Below, piece after piece: positions 1 to 8,588 of a DNA stretch of 64,000 nt. The translations under genes and the position numbers were made by a program. The DNA is from Pseudomonas chlororaphis subsp. piscium (GTDB lineage: Bacteria; Pseudomonadota; Gammaproteobacteria; Pseudomonadales; Pseudomonadaceae): the NCBI RefSeq assembly GCF_003850345.1, contig NZ_CP027707.1, positions 4,650,001 to 4,714,000 on the forward strand. Reading direction: 5' to 3'. Each line of letters starts with the position of its first letter. The first letter of the stretch is position 1. A model generated the notes under the pieces. That model saw nothing but the letters and a program-made list of their open reading frames with translations, was not told where the DNA came from and did no database searches.

Positions 1-96
1 GTGTCGCAGAAGATCCGCTTCTTCGTCGACTTCCTGGCCCAGGCCCTCGGCCCTGGCGAGGAGGCCGATCAGGCAATGCCTCAGGCGGCGGACTGA
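1..96 (+). CDS. C-terminal end of a LysR-family regulator (partial)
   Basis: An open frame runs in from the left edge and stops at TGA 94-96. Its last residues (SQKIRFFVDFLAQAL and an acidic tail) match the closing helix usual in LysR effector domains. The rest of the gene is outside the window. The end overlaps the convergent LysR gene by 16 bases. The family call rests on about 30 residues only. Confidence 0.55.
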   Translation: MSQKIRFFVDFLAQALGPGEEADQAMPQAAD

Positions 97-989
97 GCCT
101 GGGCCACCAGCCAATCGATCAGCCAGGACGCCGCCGGCCCCGGTGGCGTGTCGAGGCGGTAGATGGCGTCGAAGCCATAAGGCAGGCCCTGGCTGCCCGG
201 CAGATCGAGTTGCACCAGGCGCCCGCTGGCCAAGTCTTCCTCGACCATCGGCGCCGGCATGTTGCCCCAGCCGATGCCTTCCCTGAGCAGCATATGCTTG
301 GAGCCCAGGTCCGCCAGGCGCCAGCTGTGGGTGCCGACCACGCCGAAGTCCTGGTTGCGCGTCAGCTCGGAACGGTCCGACAGCACCAGCTGCACATGCT
401 CGCGGCCGGCCCCCGGCAGGTTGACCGAGGCTTGCGCCAATGGATGCTCCGGAGCCGCCACCGGAATCAGTTGGACAAACCCCACCTGCACCCGCTCGAT
501 ACCCGCCAGATCGCGATGCACCATGCCGCTGACGCCCACCGCGGCACGCCCCGCCAGCACCATCTCGGCCACTGCGCCCAGGGCCTCCATATGCAGGTGC
601 AACTGCACCGTGGGGAACTCGCGGCGAAAGTTTTTCAGCGCATCGACGATGCGCGCCGCCGGGAACATCACGTCGATCACCAAGTGGATTTCCGCCTCCA
701 GGCCCTGCAACAGCCCCTTGACCTTGGCCCGCAGGCCGTCGATGCCGTTGTAGATGCTGCGCGCCTCGGCCAGCACCGTGCGCCCGGCCTCGGTGAGCTG
801 GGGTTTGCGAGTGGTCTTGCGGTCGAACAGGCTGACCCCCAGTTGCAGCTCCAGGTTGGCCATGGAATAGCTGATCACCGAGGTGGCGCGATGCAGCTTG
901 CGCGCCGCGCCGGCAAAGCTGCCGACCTCGACGATGGTGAGGAAGATGCGCAATTGATCGAGGGTGGGCGTGCCGGGGTTGCTGGACAT
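81..989 (-). CDS. LysR-family transcriptional regulator
   Basis: This 302-residue protein begins MSSNPGTPTLDQLRIFL and has the LysR N-terminal winged helix-turn-helix at about residues 8-67 (GSFAGAARKLHRATSVISYS is the recognition region). A periplasmic-binding-protein-like effector domain fills the remainder, and the length is normal for the family. The frame stays open upstream to 1613, but the ATG at 989 gives the canonical LysR N-terminus and the extension is antisense to doxX, so the short form was chosen. It lies divergently to doxX with about 150 bases between the two starts. LysR proteins usually control the divergent neighbour, so doxX is the probable target. The effector molecule cannot be read from the sequence. 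Confidence 0.88.
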   Translation of the reverse strand: MSSNPGTPTLDQLRIFLTIVEVGSFAGAARKLHRATSVISYSMANLELQLGVSLFDRKTTRKPQLTEAGRTVLAEARSIYNGIDGLRAKVKGLLQGLEAEIHLVIDVMFPAARIVDALKNFRREFPTVQLHLHMEALGAVAEMVLAGRAAVGVSGMVHRDLAGIERVQVGFVQLIPVAAPEHPLAQASVNLPGAGREHVQLVLSDRSELTRNQDFGVVGTHSWRLADLGSKHMLLREGIGWGNMPAPMVEEDLASGRLVQLDLPGSQGLPYGFDAIYRLDTPPGPAASWLIDWLVAQAQSAA

Positions 990-1136
990 GGTGCTGTTCT
1001 CGCAAAGGCTATGTTCTAGAAAATCGAACCTGATACTCGAAATTATTCGGCTATTACGTTCATAACGCCAGTGGCAAACTTCTCTCCATTGCGGCGCACC
1101 AGAGTGGTGAGGCCGAACCCACTGAGAGAATCCAGC

Positions 1137-1559
1137 ATGTCCACACTGACCAACAGCCTGTCCGCCAGCTCGAACACCAACGCCAGCATCAGCCTGATCG
1201 GGCGCGTCCTGCTCAGCGCCATCTTCATCCTGTCCGGCTTCTCGAAAGTCGCCGCGCCAGCCGCCATGGTCGGTTACATCCAATCGGTCGGCCTGCCCTT
1301 CCCGCAACTGGCCCTGGGCATCGCCATCGCCGTGGAACTGGGTGGCGGCCTGCTGCTGATCGCCGGCTACCGCACCCGCCTGGTAGCCCTGGGCCTGGCG
1401 GTGTTCAGCGTGGCCACCGCCCTGGCCTTCCACAACAACCTGGGCGACCAGAACCAGTTCATCCACTTCTTCAAGAACATCGCCATGGCCGGTGGCCTGC
1501 TGCAAGTGGTGGCCTACGGCGCCGGTCGCTTCAGCCTGGATGCCCGTCGCCAGGGTTGA
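1137..1559 (+). CDS. DoxX-family integral membrane protein
   Basis: A 140-residue protein starting MSTLTNSLSASS at the ATG 1137, preceded by a GAGAG ribosome site. An upstream in-frame ATG at 1071 would add 22 unconserved residues and is less likely. The DoxX signature GRVLLSAIFILSGFSKV is near residue 23. Four hydrophobic segments follow: the GRVLL helix, the LALGIAIAVELGGGLLL helix, LVALGLAVFSVATAL, and the C-terminal IAMAGGLLQVVAYGAG. DoxX proteins sit in the inner membrane. Some members act in thiosulfate:quinone oxidoreductase or in thiol and redox stress, but the role of this one is unknown. The gene is divergent from the LysR regulator and followed by a strong terminator. Confidence 0.88.
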   Translation: MSTLTNSLSASSNTNASISLIGRVLLSAIFILSGFSKVAAPAAMVGYIQSVGLPFPQLALGIAIAVELGGGLLLIAGYRTRLVALGLAVFSVATALAFHNNLGDQNQFIHFFKNIAMAGGLLQVVAYGAGRFSLDARRQG

Positions 1560-1572
1560 TCGGCCTGCCCCA

Positions 1573-1610
1573 CGACAACGCGGCGCCCAAGGGCGCCGCG
1601 TTGTCGTTTT
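1573..1610 (+). terminator. Rho-independent terminator of doxX
   Basis: A perfect 16-bp stem (CGACAACGCGGCGCCC with its complement) closed by AA and followed by TTTT, 14 bases after the doxX stop. Confidence 0.9.
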
Positions 1611-1636
1611 CACCAGCCAGCCAGAGATACCCTGGC

Positions 1637-1746
1637 TTCTGTAGGAGCGAACGGGCGGCGATCCGACTTGCTCGCGATAAGAACGACGCGGTCCGCCTGA
1701 CGGACCGCGTTTTCGTTTATCGCGGACAAGCTCCGCTCCTACAGAA
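1637..1746. repeat. Paired REP-type inverted repeat (REPIN-like)
   Basis: The ends TTCTGTAGGAGCG (1637-1649) and CGCTCCTACAGAA (1734-1746) are perfect inverted copies. Between them are a TTGCTCGCGATAA and TTATCGCGGACAAG pair and an inner GCGGTCCG palindrome. GTAGGAGCG is the familiar core of Pseudomonas REP sequences, and two inverted copies define a REPIN-like unit between doxX and the Lrp gene. Confidence 0.8.
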
Positions 1747-1783
1747 GAACGCTTGTTTTCGGCAAACCGGGGTCAATCACTCA

Positions 1784-2254
1784 TCAAGGCTGGGTCGGCA
1801 CATCCAGCCCGACCTTGACCCGGCTCATGGCCACCAGGGTCTTGAAGCGCTTGACGTTGTTGTTCTCGAAGAACAGCTCGCGAGTCAGTTCGTTGTACTG
1901 GGCCATGTTGCGCACGGCGAAGATCAGCACGAAATCGCACTCCCCCGCCACGTAGTAGCACTGCTGCACCTGCGGGCAGGCCTGGAAGCTGCGCTTGAGC
2001 GCATCGAGCTGATCGATGCGTTCGCTCTCCACCTCCACCTCGACAATGATGCTCAGCTCATAGCCCAGCGCCTCGGGAGCGATGACCGCGCTGTAGCGTT
2101 CGATCACCCCTTCATCGCTCAGGCGCTTGAGGCGCCGATTGACCGCCGCGGTGGACAGGTTCACCCGCAACCCCAGCTCGCTTTGCGGAGTGCGCGCATC
2201 GCGTTGCAGCTCGGCGAGCAGTTTCAGGTCGTAGGCGTCCAGGCTGGTGGTCAT
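1784..2254 (-). CDS. Lrp/AsnC-family transcriptional regulator
   Basis: The protein has 156 residues, the normal family length. Residues 4-60 form the AsnC-type helix-turn-helix (LDAYDLKLLAELQRDAR, then LSTAAVNRRLKRL), and residues 65-150 form the RAM ligand-binding domain. The start ATG 2254 gives the classical N-terminus. Lrp/AsnC proteins sense amino acids and commonly control adjacent amino-acid catabolism or transport genes. Here the divergent side carries a broken amino-acid lyase-like gene and an MFS transporter, which are its plausible former or current targets. Confidence 0.92.
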   Translation of the reverse strand: MTTSLDAYDLKLLAELQRDARTPQSELGLRVNLSTAAVNRRLKRLSDEGVIERYSAVIAPEALGYELSIIVEVEVESERIDQLDALKRSFQACPQVQQCYYVAGECDFVLIFAVRNMAQYNELTRELFFENNNVKRFKTLVAMSRVKVGLDVPTQP

Positions 2255-2367
2255 GTAGGCAATCCGTAAGCAGGCAATCGCTGGCGAGCAATCAATGAAA
2301 TGAAATTGTGCAAAGGCTGGCGATTATGCGAAACAAATTCGCCAGCCACGCAATATTATTTCCAGGG

Positions 2368-2756
2368 CTGCGAGCCGGGGCCTGGCCAGTGGCGCGGTGG
2401 ACTCGCCGATGGCCGGCCTGGCCTGGCGCTTCCTGCAACCTTCGATCGATTGTTTTGTCACAATCCCCGACGCGCTCGCCGCCGACGCCATGCGCCGACT
2501 GGCCAGCGGCAGCGCCCGGGACATTCCCCTGGTGGCCGGCGAATCCGGCGCCGCGGGCCTCGCGGGACTGAGCCTGATGTGCAAGGATGGCGCGCGGCGC
2601 AAAGTCGCGCACCTCGACGCCCACTCACGCGTCCTGCTTATCAACACCGAAGGCGCCACGTCGCCAGCGGTGTATCAACAACTGGTCGGTGAAACGGCAG
2701 ACTCGGTCCTCCAGCGGCAACAGCAATGGCGACAAGCGCCAGGCGCGCCGGGGTGA
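2368..2756 (+). pseudogene. Fragment of a diaminopropionate ammonia-lyase-like PLP enzyme
   Basis: The readable frame contains MAGLAWRFLQPSIDCFVTIP, then a DALAADAMRRLA segment and the ESGAAGLAGL motif. This matches the C-terminal part of the diaminopropionate ammonia-lyase/threonine-dehydratase PLP fold. The N-terminal two thirds, including the PLP lysine, are absent. The left edge runs directly into the Lrp promoter region, and even the expected CGEPS loop before the LAW segment seems to be missing. An ATG at 2397 could still express a 119-residue product, but it would lack the active site. The left limit given is approximate. The identification is from motif memory, not a search. Confidence 0.55.
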
Positions 2757-2771
2757 CCGCCAAGGATTTTT

Positions 2772-3932
2772 ATGACAGCCCTGAACACCCACACCTCGCA
2801 GCAACAGATCAGCCCCGGCCGCCTGGAACAGATGGCCACGCGCATTGCGTTTTTCATCGCCGGTTTCGGCATCGCCGCCTGGGCGCCGCTGGTGCCCTAC
2901 GCCAAGGCCCGGGCCGGGCTCGATGAAGGCACATTGGGCCTGTTGCTGCTGTGCCTGGGAGTCGGTTCGATCCTGGCGATGCCGATCGCCGGGGTGCTTG
3001 CCGGGCGCTTCGGTTGCCGGCGGGTGATGGCCGCCGGCAGCCTGCTGATCTGCCTGGCCCTGCCGTTGCTGGCCACGGTGAGCACGGTGCCGCTGCTGAT
3101 CGCCGGGCTGTTCATGTTCGGCGCCGGGCTGGGCACGGTGGATTCCACGGTGAACCTGCAGGCGGTGATCGTCGAACGGGCCAGCGGGCGGCCGATGATG
3201 TCGGGCTTCCATGGCCTGTTCAGTCTTGGCGGCATCGTCGGCGCGGCCGGGGTCAGCGCCATGCTCGGCCTGGGCCTGTCGCCACTGGGCGCGACCCTGG
3301 TGGTGGTGGCCTTGCTGGTCGTCGCCCTGCTCAAGGCGGCGCCGCACATGTTGCCATACGGCAGCCAGAGCTCGGGCCCGGCCTTTGCCGTGCCCCACGG
3401 CGTGGTGCTGTTTATCGGCTGCCTGTGCTTCGTGGTGTTCCTCGCCGAAGGCGCAGTGCTGGACTGGAGCGCGGTGTTCCTCAGTGCCGAGCGCCAGGTG
3501 GATGCCGCCTATGCCGGCCTGGGTTACGCGGCCTTCGCCCTGACCATGACCGTCGGCCGCCTGACTGGCGACACCATCGTGCACAAGCTGGGGGCCAAGC
3601 GGGTGATCGTCATGGGCGGTTCGGTGGCCGCCGCGGGCCTGCTGCTCGCAACCCTGGCGCCCGCCTGGGAAGCGGCACTGGTGGGCTATGCGCTGGTGGG
3701 GGTCGGCTGCTCGAACATCGTGCCGGTGCTTTACACCGCGGTGGGCAAACAAACCCTGATGCCCGAAGCCATCGCCGTGCCGGCCATCACCACCCTGGGT
3801 TACGCCGGCATCCTCGCCGGCCCGGCGCTGATCGGTTTTATCGCCCACGGCAGCAGCCTGAGCATCGCCTTCGGCCTGATCGCGGTGATGCTGATCGGCG
3901 TGGCGGCCAGCGGCAAAGTGTTGAAGGTTTGA
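2772..3932 (+). CDS. MFS transporter (YbjJ-like)
   Basis: This 386-residue integral membrane protein has about 12 predicted helices. The first is MATRIAFFIAGFGIAAWAPL. An MFS loop motif lies between helices 2 and 3 (GVLAGRFGCRRVM, near residue 75), and a second half resembles the first (GRLTGDTIVHKLGAKRVIV). The sequence around SGFHGLFSLGGIVGA recalls the E. coli YbjJ subgroup of the major facilitator superfamily, whose substrates are not settled. The start ATG 2772 follows AAGGATTTTT. Together with the upstream lyase fragment and the divergent Lrp regulator it looks like the surviving transport part of an amino-acid-related cluster. Confidence 0.85.
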   Translation: MTALNTHTSQQQISPGRLEQMATRIAFFIAGFGIAAWAPLVPYAKARAGLDEGTLGLLLLCLGVGSILAMPIAGVLAGRFGCRRVMAAGSLLICLALPLLATVSTVPLLIAGLFMFGAGLGTVDSTVNLQAVIVERASGRPMMSGFHGLFSLGGIVGAAGVSAMLGLGLSPLGATLVVVALLVVALLKAAPHMLPYGSQSSGPAFAVPHGVVLFIGCLCFVVFLAEGAVLDWSAVFLSAERQVDAAYAGLGYAAFALTMTVGRLTGDTIVHKLGAKRVIVMGGSVAAAGLLLATLAPAWEAALVGYALVGVGCSNIVPVLYTAVGKQTLMPEAIAVPAITTLGYAGILAGPALIGFIAHGSSLSIAFGLIAVMLIGVAASGKVLKV

Positions 3933-3939
3933 GCCCCTT

Positions 3940-4166
3940 CGCGGGCAATCGAGCGTCGACCGGCCGCTCCTACAGAAGCATGAGGCTTGCCCACGATACG
4001 CCTGTCCAGCCAACACGCACGCCCAAGCACCCAGCTACGTTTTCAGAATTGCCGGAAGGCCCTGCGGGCCTTTGCGCAGCCTGCAGCAGCGGCTACAGGG
4101 TTTTGCACCAGGCATAAAAAATCGCGGGCAAGCCATGTCCCTGTAGGAGCGAGGCTTGCCCGCGAT
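3940..4166. repeat. REP-type repeats between the MFS gene and fecA
   Basis: A degenerate REP half lies at about 3940-3977 (GCGGGCAATCG, then GCTCCTACAG). A hairpin pair lies at 4121-4134 (ATCGCGGGCAAGCC) and 4153-4166 (GGCTTGCCCGCGAT), with TGTAGGAGCG inside the loop. The hairpin ends 18 bases beyond the fecA stop and may also serve as a transcript end for that gene. Nothing coding is seen in 3933-4183. Confidence 0.75.
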
Positions 4167-4183
4167 TGGGGCAACGCAGTCTA

Positions 4184-6631
4184 TCAGAAGCCGACGCTGG
4201 CCTGGACGAAGAAGGTCCGTGGCGCGCCGACGTAGATGCCGGAGTTGTTGTCGCTGGAGCGGGTGAAGTACTGCTTGTCGAAGAGGTTCTTCACTCCGGC
4301 GCCGAGCTTGAGGTTCGACAACTGCGAACCGAAGTCATAGCCGCCACGCACGTTCCAGGTGACGTAGCCCGGCATGTCGCCGTACTGGCCGTCGGCACTG
4401 CCTTCGGTGATGTAGTTGTCGTTGAAGCTGCCGTCGGCGTTGACCATGTTGCCCGGCGAGCGCTGCTTGGACTGGGCGAAGGCATCGATGTTGTAGGTCC
4501 AGCGGTTGATGTCGTAACGCAGGCCGAGGGTCGCCACCTGGCGCGAGTAGAACGGCAGGTCGCGCCCCTTGAACGCCGAACTGCCCCCTTCATAGGTCGC
4601 GCGGGTGTAGGTGAAGCCGGCATTGGCGGTCAGGCCGTCGAGGCGCGGGTCCAGCGCGGCCAGGTCGTAGTGCACCGAAGCCTCGATCCCCTGGTGCTTG
4701 GTGGCGCCGAGGTTGGTCCAGCCGACATCGTTGCTGATGTATTGCAGCTCGTCCGAGAAGTCGATGTAGAACGCCGTCAACTCACCGCCCCACACCTCAT
4801 CGTTGTAGCGCGTACCGATCTCGTAGGTCTTGGCCTTCTCCGGGTTCAGGCCGTTGGCGGTCTGGTCGCCCACCCCACCCTGGCCCAGCTGGAAGTACTG
4901 CAGGCTGCCGAACGAGGTCTCGTAGTTGGCGAACAGCTTCCACGCATCGGAGAGGTGGTACATCAGGCTCAGCGCCGGCAGCGGCTCGTTGCTGTTGATC
5001 TCGCGGCGCTTCTCCTGCACCGGCACGCCATTGGTGCCGGCTACCGGGCGGTCGTGCCATTCGGTGCGGATGTTCTCGAAGCGGATCCCCGGGGTGATGG
5101 TCCAGTTGCCGACGTCGATCTTGTCGTCGATGTAGAAGGCCGTGGCCTCGGTGCCGCCGGTGCGGTCCTGGTACACATGGCCGTCGGAGCCCGGGCGCAC
5201 CACCGGCTGGTTGTTGACCAGGGCCAGGCGGCTGGCCTGTTCGTGCATGCCCTCTTTCAGGTAGCGCATGCCGACGCTGGCTTCCTGGGTGGTCGGGCCG
5301 AGGTCGAACACATGGGACACCCGCGGCTCGATGCCGAAGGTGTAGTAGGTGCGCGGATAGGACACCAGGGTCTTCTGGTCGCGGGCGGCGATGGTGCTGC
5401 CACGGAAGCTGTCGGAGTAGTAGGTCAGCACTTCGAACTGGGTGCGGTCGTCGATCTGGCGCAGGTACTTGAACGACACATCCTTGCGGCGGCCGCTGAA
5501 GTTGTCCCAGTCGCGGTCCGACTGGTAGGGGTCGGCGTCGTACTGCTTCTGGGTCAGGCCGCCGGGCATGTCGGCCTTGGCGTCGTAGTAGTGGAAGTTG
5601 AGACTGAAATCGTCCTGGTCGGTGGGCGCCCAATGGGTCTTGAGGATCACGTCATCGATGTCGTTGCCGTTGTTGCTGGCGCGATAGCCGTTGCCGTTGA
5701 CCCCGGAGTACAGCAGCGCGGCGCCGATGCCATTGTCCGCGGTGCCGCCGAGGAACGCCGTGTCGATATGCTTCCAGCCACCGCGCTGGGAGGTTTCCAG
5801 GGTGCTGCCGATTTCCCCGGTGGCCTTTTCCGGGATCGCCCGGGTCACGAAGTTGATCACCCCGCCGACGTTCTGCGGTCCGTAACGCACGGAACCGGCG
5901 CCGCGCACCACGTCGATGCTGTCGAGGTTGCCCGAGGAGATCGGCGCCATCGACAGCTGTGGCTGGCCATAAGGGGCGAAGGCCGCCGGCACGCCGTCGA
6001 TCAGCACCGTGGAGCGCGGCGACAGGCGCGACGTCAGGCCGCGCACGCCAACGTTGAGGGAAATATCGCTGCCGCCGGTGCCGTTGGCGTCCTGCACCTG
6101 CACGCCCGGTACCCGACGCAGCACGTCGCCGACGTTCATCGCGCCCTGCTCGAGCATGGCTTCACGGCGGATCACCGTGCGCGCACCCGGGTGGTTCTGC
6201 ACCACCGCTTCGTTGGCGTCGCCCAGCCAGTCACCCACCACGCTAATGCTGGTGGCGCCCAGTTCCAAAGGGCCGTCACCCACCGCCGACGGCGCTGGAC
6301 TCAGGGTCACCGAGCCGCCATCGATCTGGTATTGCAGGCCGCTGCCTTGCAGCAACTGGCGCAGCGCCTGCTCCGGCGACAGGTTGCCGTCCACCGCCGG
6401 GGCCTGTTTACCGGCCACCAGCTCAGGGCTGAAAAACACCTGCAGCGAGGTTTGCAGCCCCAACTGGCTCAGGGCCTGGCCCAACGGCTGGGCCTGGATA
6501 TGGATGGCGCTCGGCGCCTGCTCGGCATGGGCCTGGGGCAACGCGGCACTGACCGCCAGGGCCAGGGCCAGCGGCAGCCAGCGGGTAGAGGGCGAGCAAG
6601 GATTGTTGTTATTCAGGTCGAGGCGTTTCAA
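4184..6631 (-). CDS. fecA: Ferric citrate TonB-dependent outer membrane receptor FecA
   Basis: The receptor has about 815 residues. A signal peptide ends ...LPQAHA. It is followed by an STN signalling domain (QPLGQALSQLGLQTSLQVFF), a plug domain, and a 22-strand-type barrel ending in aromatic F. Long stretches recall E. coli FecA: VVGDWLGDANE, GVRGL, RSTVLIDGVPAAFAPYGQPQ, VRYGPQNVGGVINFVTRAIP and DDKIDVGNWTITPGIRFE. It imports ferric dicitrate with TonB energy and signals ligand occupancy to FecR through the STN domain. No ATG opens the frame. TTG 6631 has CAGGA ten bases upstream and gives a normal signal peptide, so it is preferred over the TTG at 6697. The gene is the last of fecI-fecR-fecA. 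Confidence 0.9.
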   Translation of the reverse strand: MKRLDLNNNNPCSPSTRWLPLALALAVSAALPQAHAEQAPSAIHIQAQPLGQALSQLGLQTSLQVFFSPELVAGKQAPAVDGNLSPEQALRQLLQGSGLQYQIDGGSVTLSPAPSAVGDGPLELGATSISVVGDWLGDANEAVVQNHPGARTVIRREAMLEQGAMNVGDVLRRVPGVQVQDANGTGGSDISLNVGVRGLTSRLSPRSTVLIDGVPAAFAPYGQPQLSMAPISSGNLDSIDVVRGAGSVRYGPQNVGGVINFVTRAIPEKATGEIGSTLETSQRGGWKHIDTAFLGGTADNGIGAALLYSGVNGNGYRASNNGNDIDDVILKTHWAPTDQDDFSLNFHYYDAKADMPGGLTQKQYDADPYQSDRDWDNFSGRRKDVSFKYLRQIDDRTQFEVLTYYSDSFRGSTIAARDQKTLVSYPRTYYTFGIEPRVSHVFDLGPTTQEASVGMRYLKEGMHEQASRLALVNNQPVVRPGSDGHVYQDRTGGTEATAFYIDDKIDVGNWTITPGIRFENIRTEWHDRPVAGTNGVPVQEKRREINSNEPLPALSLMYHLSDAWKLFANYETSFGSLQYFQLGQGGVGDQTANGLNPEKAKTYEIGTRYNDEVWGGELTAFYIDFSDELQYISNDVGWTNLGATKHQGIEASVHYDLAALDPRLDGLTANAGFTYTRATYEGGSSAFKGRDLPFYSRQVATLGLRYDINRWTYNIDAFAQSKQRSPGNMVNADGSFNDNYITEGSADGQYGDMPGYVTWNVRGGYDFGSQLSNLKLGAGVKNLFDKQYFTRSSDNNSGIYVGAPRTFFVQASVGF

Positions 6632-6727
6632 GTTCGAGCAGTCCTGTTGATCGCAAGTAGATGCGTCTGTTAATGCAAACCAGTTGCAGTTGGACAAGAA
6701 GACGAAGAACTCGAAAAAAACCTGAAT

Positions 6728-7711
6728 CTATCGCGCAATTATTTCCTGGCTACCGTCGGCATGGGTCTTCACCGCCACCGGCAGGATGCTCGGCAAGGCC
6801 TTGAGCAGCGCATCGGTGTCGTCGGCCTTGAACACGCTGGTCAGGCGCAGCCTGCCCACCACCTCGCTGCCGACCCGCAGCGGCTGCTCGCGATAACGCG
6901 ACACCTCGGCGACCACTTCGCTGAGGCTGGCGTTGTTGAACACCAGCTTGCCACTGCGCCAGGCGGTCAGCGCCTGGGGATCGACCGCATAGGCCGCGGC
7001 CACTTTGCCCTGGGCATCGACCGCGGTACCCAGGCCCGCGGTCAGGTTAACGAAGTCGCTGTCCGCGGCGTCCCGCCCCTGCACTTTCACCCTGCCCTGC
7101 TCCACCGCCACCCGGGTCTGGCTGGCGTCGCGGCGCACATCGAAACGGGTGCCGATGACCGTGACCTTGCCGGCCCCGGCCGCCACCACAAAGGGCCGGC
7201 TGCTGTCGTGCTCGACACTGAACATCGCCTCGCCTTCGCTCAGCTCGACGCTGCGCTGGCCTTGTTCATAACGCACCAGCAAGCGACTGCGGCTGTTCAG
7301 GTCCACCTGGGAACCGTCGGGCAAGGCCACATGGCGGCGCTCGCCCAGGGCCGTGACGAACTCGGCGCTGTACCCGGCAGGTTGGTTCAGGCCGCTGAAC
7401 AGCCCCAGGCCCACGGCCACCGCCAGCACACTGGCCGCCACCGCGTAACGCAACAGCGGCCGGCGCTTGCTGCTCAGGTTCGGGGTTTCACACAGTGCCT
7501 GCAAACGCGCCTTGGGCACCAGGTCGGTGGCCGCCCATAGGCTTTGCAGCAGTTGGTATTCATCCTGATGCGCGTCGTGTTCCGCCAGCCAGGCGTCGAA
7601 ACGCTGCCGCTCCTCGGCACTAATCGCCGGTTCTTGCAGGCGCACAAACCACAGCGCCGCCTCATCGCGAACCGTCGCCTGCCCGCACGCGCACTCACGA
7701 GTCTGCGTCAT
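6728..7711 (-). CDS. fecR: FecR-type anti-sigma/sigma regulator
   Basis: A 327-residue protein. A DUF4880-like cytoplasmic N-terminal region (ALWFVRLQEPAISAEERQRF, then FDAWLAEHDAHQDEY) is followed by one membrane helix at about residues 89-110 (YAVAASVLAVAVGLGLFSG). Next comes the periplasmic FecR domain (GERRHVALPDGSQVDLNSRS) and a C-terminal secretin/STN-like part. It relays the substrate-loaded state of FecA across the inner membrane and activates FecI. It lies 43 bases downstream of fecI and about 96 bases upstream of fecA, in the standard order. Confidence 0.92.
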   Translation of the reverse strand: MTQTRECACGQATVRDEAALWFVRLQEPAISAEERQRFDAWLAEHDAHQDEYQLLQSLWAATDLVPKARLQALCETPNLSSKRRPLLRYAVAASVLAVAVGLGLFSGLNQPAGYSAEFVTALGERRHVALPDGSQVDLNSRSRLLVRYEQGQRSVELSEGEAMFSVEHDSSRPFVVAAGAGKVTVIGTRFDVRRDASQTRVAVEQGRVKVQGRDAADSDFVNLTAGLGTAVDAQGKVAAAYAVDPQALTAWRSGKLVFNNASLSEVVAEVSRYREQPLRVGSEVVGRLRLTSVFKADDTDALLKALPSILPVAVKTHADGSQEIIAR

Positions 7712-7754
7712 GGAACATCCTGTTGGGCTAGGGGTGAAAAAGGCATGGCATTCA

Positions 7755-8252
7755 TCACTGCGGCCCGTCCACGCGCTCGCGCAGATGCCGCAGGGTGCGG
7801 ATCATATACTTTTCCACCATGTTTTTTGACAGCCCCAGGCGCTGGGCAATCTCGGCCTGGGTCAGCCCTTCGATCTTCTGCCAGACGAACACCTTGCGGC
7901 AGTTCAACGGCAACTCGCCAAGGGCCCGTTCGATGGAGTCAGCCAGCTGGATCGCATGCATGAAATGCTCCGGGTCGCCGCTGGGCGACGCGCCTTGATA
8001 CACCGTCTCCAACTCCATGGCACCGCGTCGATCCTCACGGCGATAAGCATCCACCGCGATATTGCGCGCCGTCTGATGCAGATACGCCCGCGGCTGCTGC
8101 ACCGCCGCCGCATCCGCCTCCAGCACCCGGACAAAGGTGTCATGGGCCAGGTCCTCCGCCTGCGAACGGCTCTTCAACCGACGCGTCCAGGTACCGATCA
8201 ACTCTTCGTAGTGCTCGAAAAAGCCTGGGCGGCGAGGCGGCTTGGGGGTCAT
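7755..8252 (-). CDS. fecI: ECF sigma factor FecI
   Basis: A 165-residue ECF sigma factor. Sigma region 2 is at about residues 10-75 (LIGTWTRRLKSRSQAEDLAH, then DTFVRVLEA). Region 4 is at about 110-160 (LPLNCRKVFVWQKIEGLTQA and EIAQRLGLSKNMVEKYMIRT). It directs transcription of fecA after FecR signalling. The gene leads the fecIRA unit, and the sequence just upstream contains a Fur-box-like A+T-rich inverted repeat, consistent with iron repression. Confidence 0.92.
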   Translation of the reverse strand: MTPKPPRRPGFFEHYEELIGTWTRRLKSRSQAEDLAHDTFVRVLEADAAAVQQPRAYLHQTARNIAVDAYRREDRRGAMELETVYQGASPSGDPEHFMHAIQLADSIERALGELPLNCRKVFVWQKIEGLTQAEIAQRLGLSKNMVEKYMIRTLRHLRERVDGPQ

Positions 8253-8278
8253 TGCAGTGTGCTGAGGGTGGGGAGGCG

Positions 8279-8303
8279 TGAATAGTAATGCTTCTTATTA
8301 AAG
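8279..8303 (-). promoter_or_regulatory. Candidate Fur box upstream of fecI
   Basis: Read on the minus strand, TTTAATAAGAAGCATTACT matches the 19-bp Fur consensus at about 12 positions and lies about 30-50 bases before the fecI start. It is the only A+T-rich inverted-repeat-like segment in the intergenic space. The rest of 8253-8588 shows no gene. Confidence 0.45.
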
Positions 8304-8588
8304 GTAGCAATTGGTTCAGAACGACTGCTCTTTGGGTGTAGACATTCAAAGGAAATGACAGAAACAGCACATACATGATTCAAAAATAAAAAAAACTGAA
8401 AGATGGATTGCTGGGCTGACCGTTAAAGGCACACGCCTGCCTCAAAGGTAATAAGACGCTACCGAAACGCTAGAGGCTGGCCAAGTCTGAACCTAACCTA
8501 AGGAGTGAAATATCGAGCCTTTTGAGGTGACGGTCATGGGGAAAATTGAAGGGGGCAAGTTCAAGAAGACAGCTCGGCAGGTTGCAAG

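Noticed and set aside
1043..1613. Extension of the first LysR frame upstream to 1613 and overlapping minus-strand frames
   Set aside because: Antisense to doxX; the LysR N-terminus is canonical at 989.
2951..4117. Second long plus-strand frame within the MFS gene
   Set aside because: Arg/Gly-rich +1 shadow of the transporter.
4166..6673. Open frame of 835 codons antisense to fecA
   Set aside because: High-G+C shadow. The minus strand encodes an unmistakable FecA.
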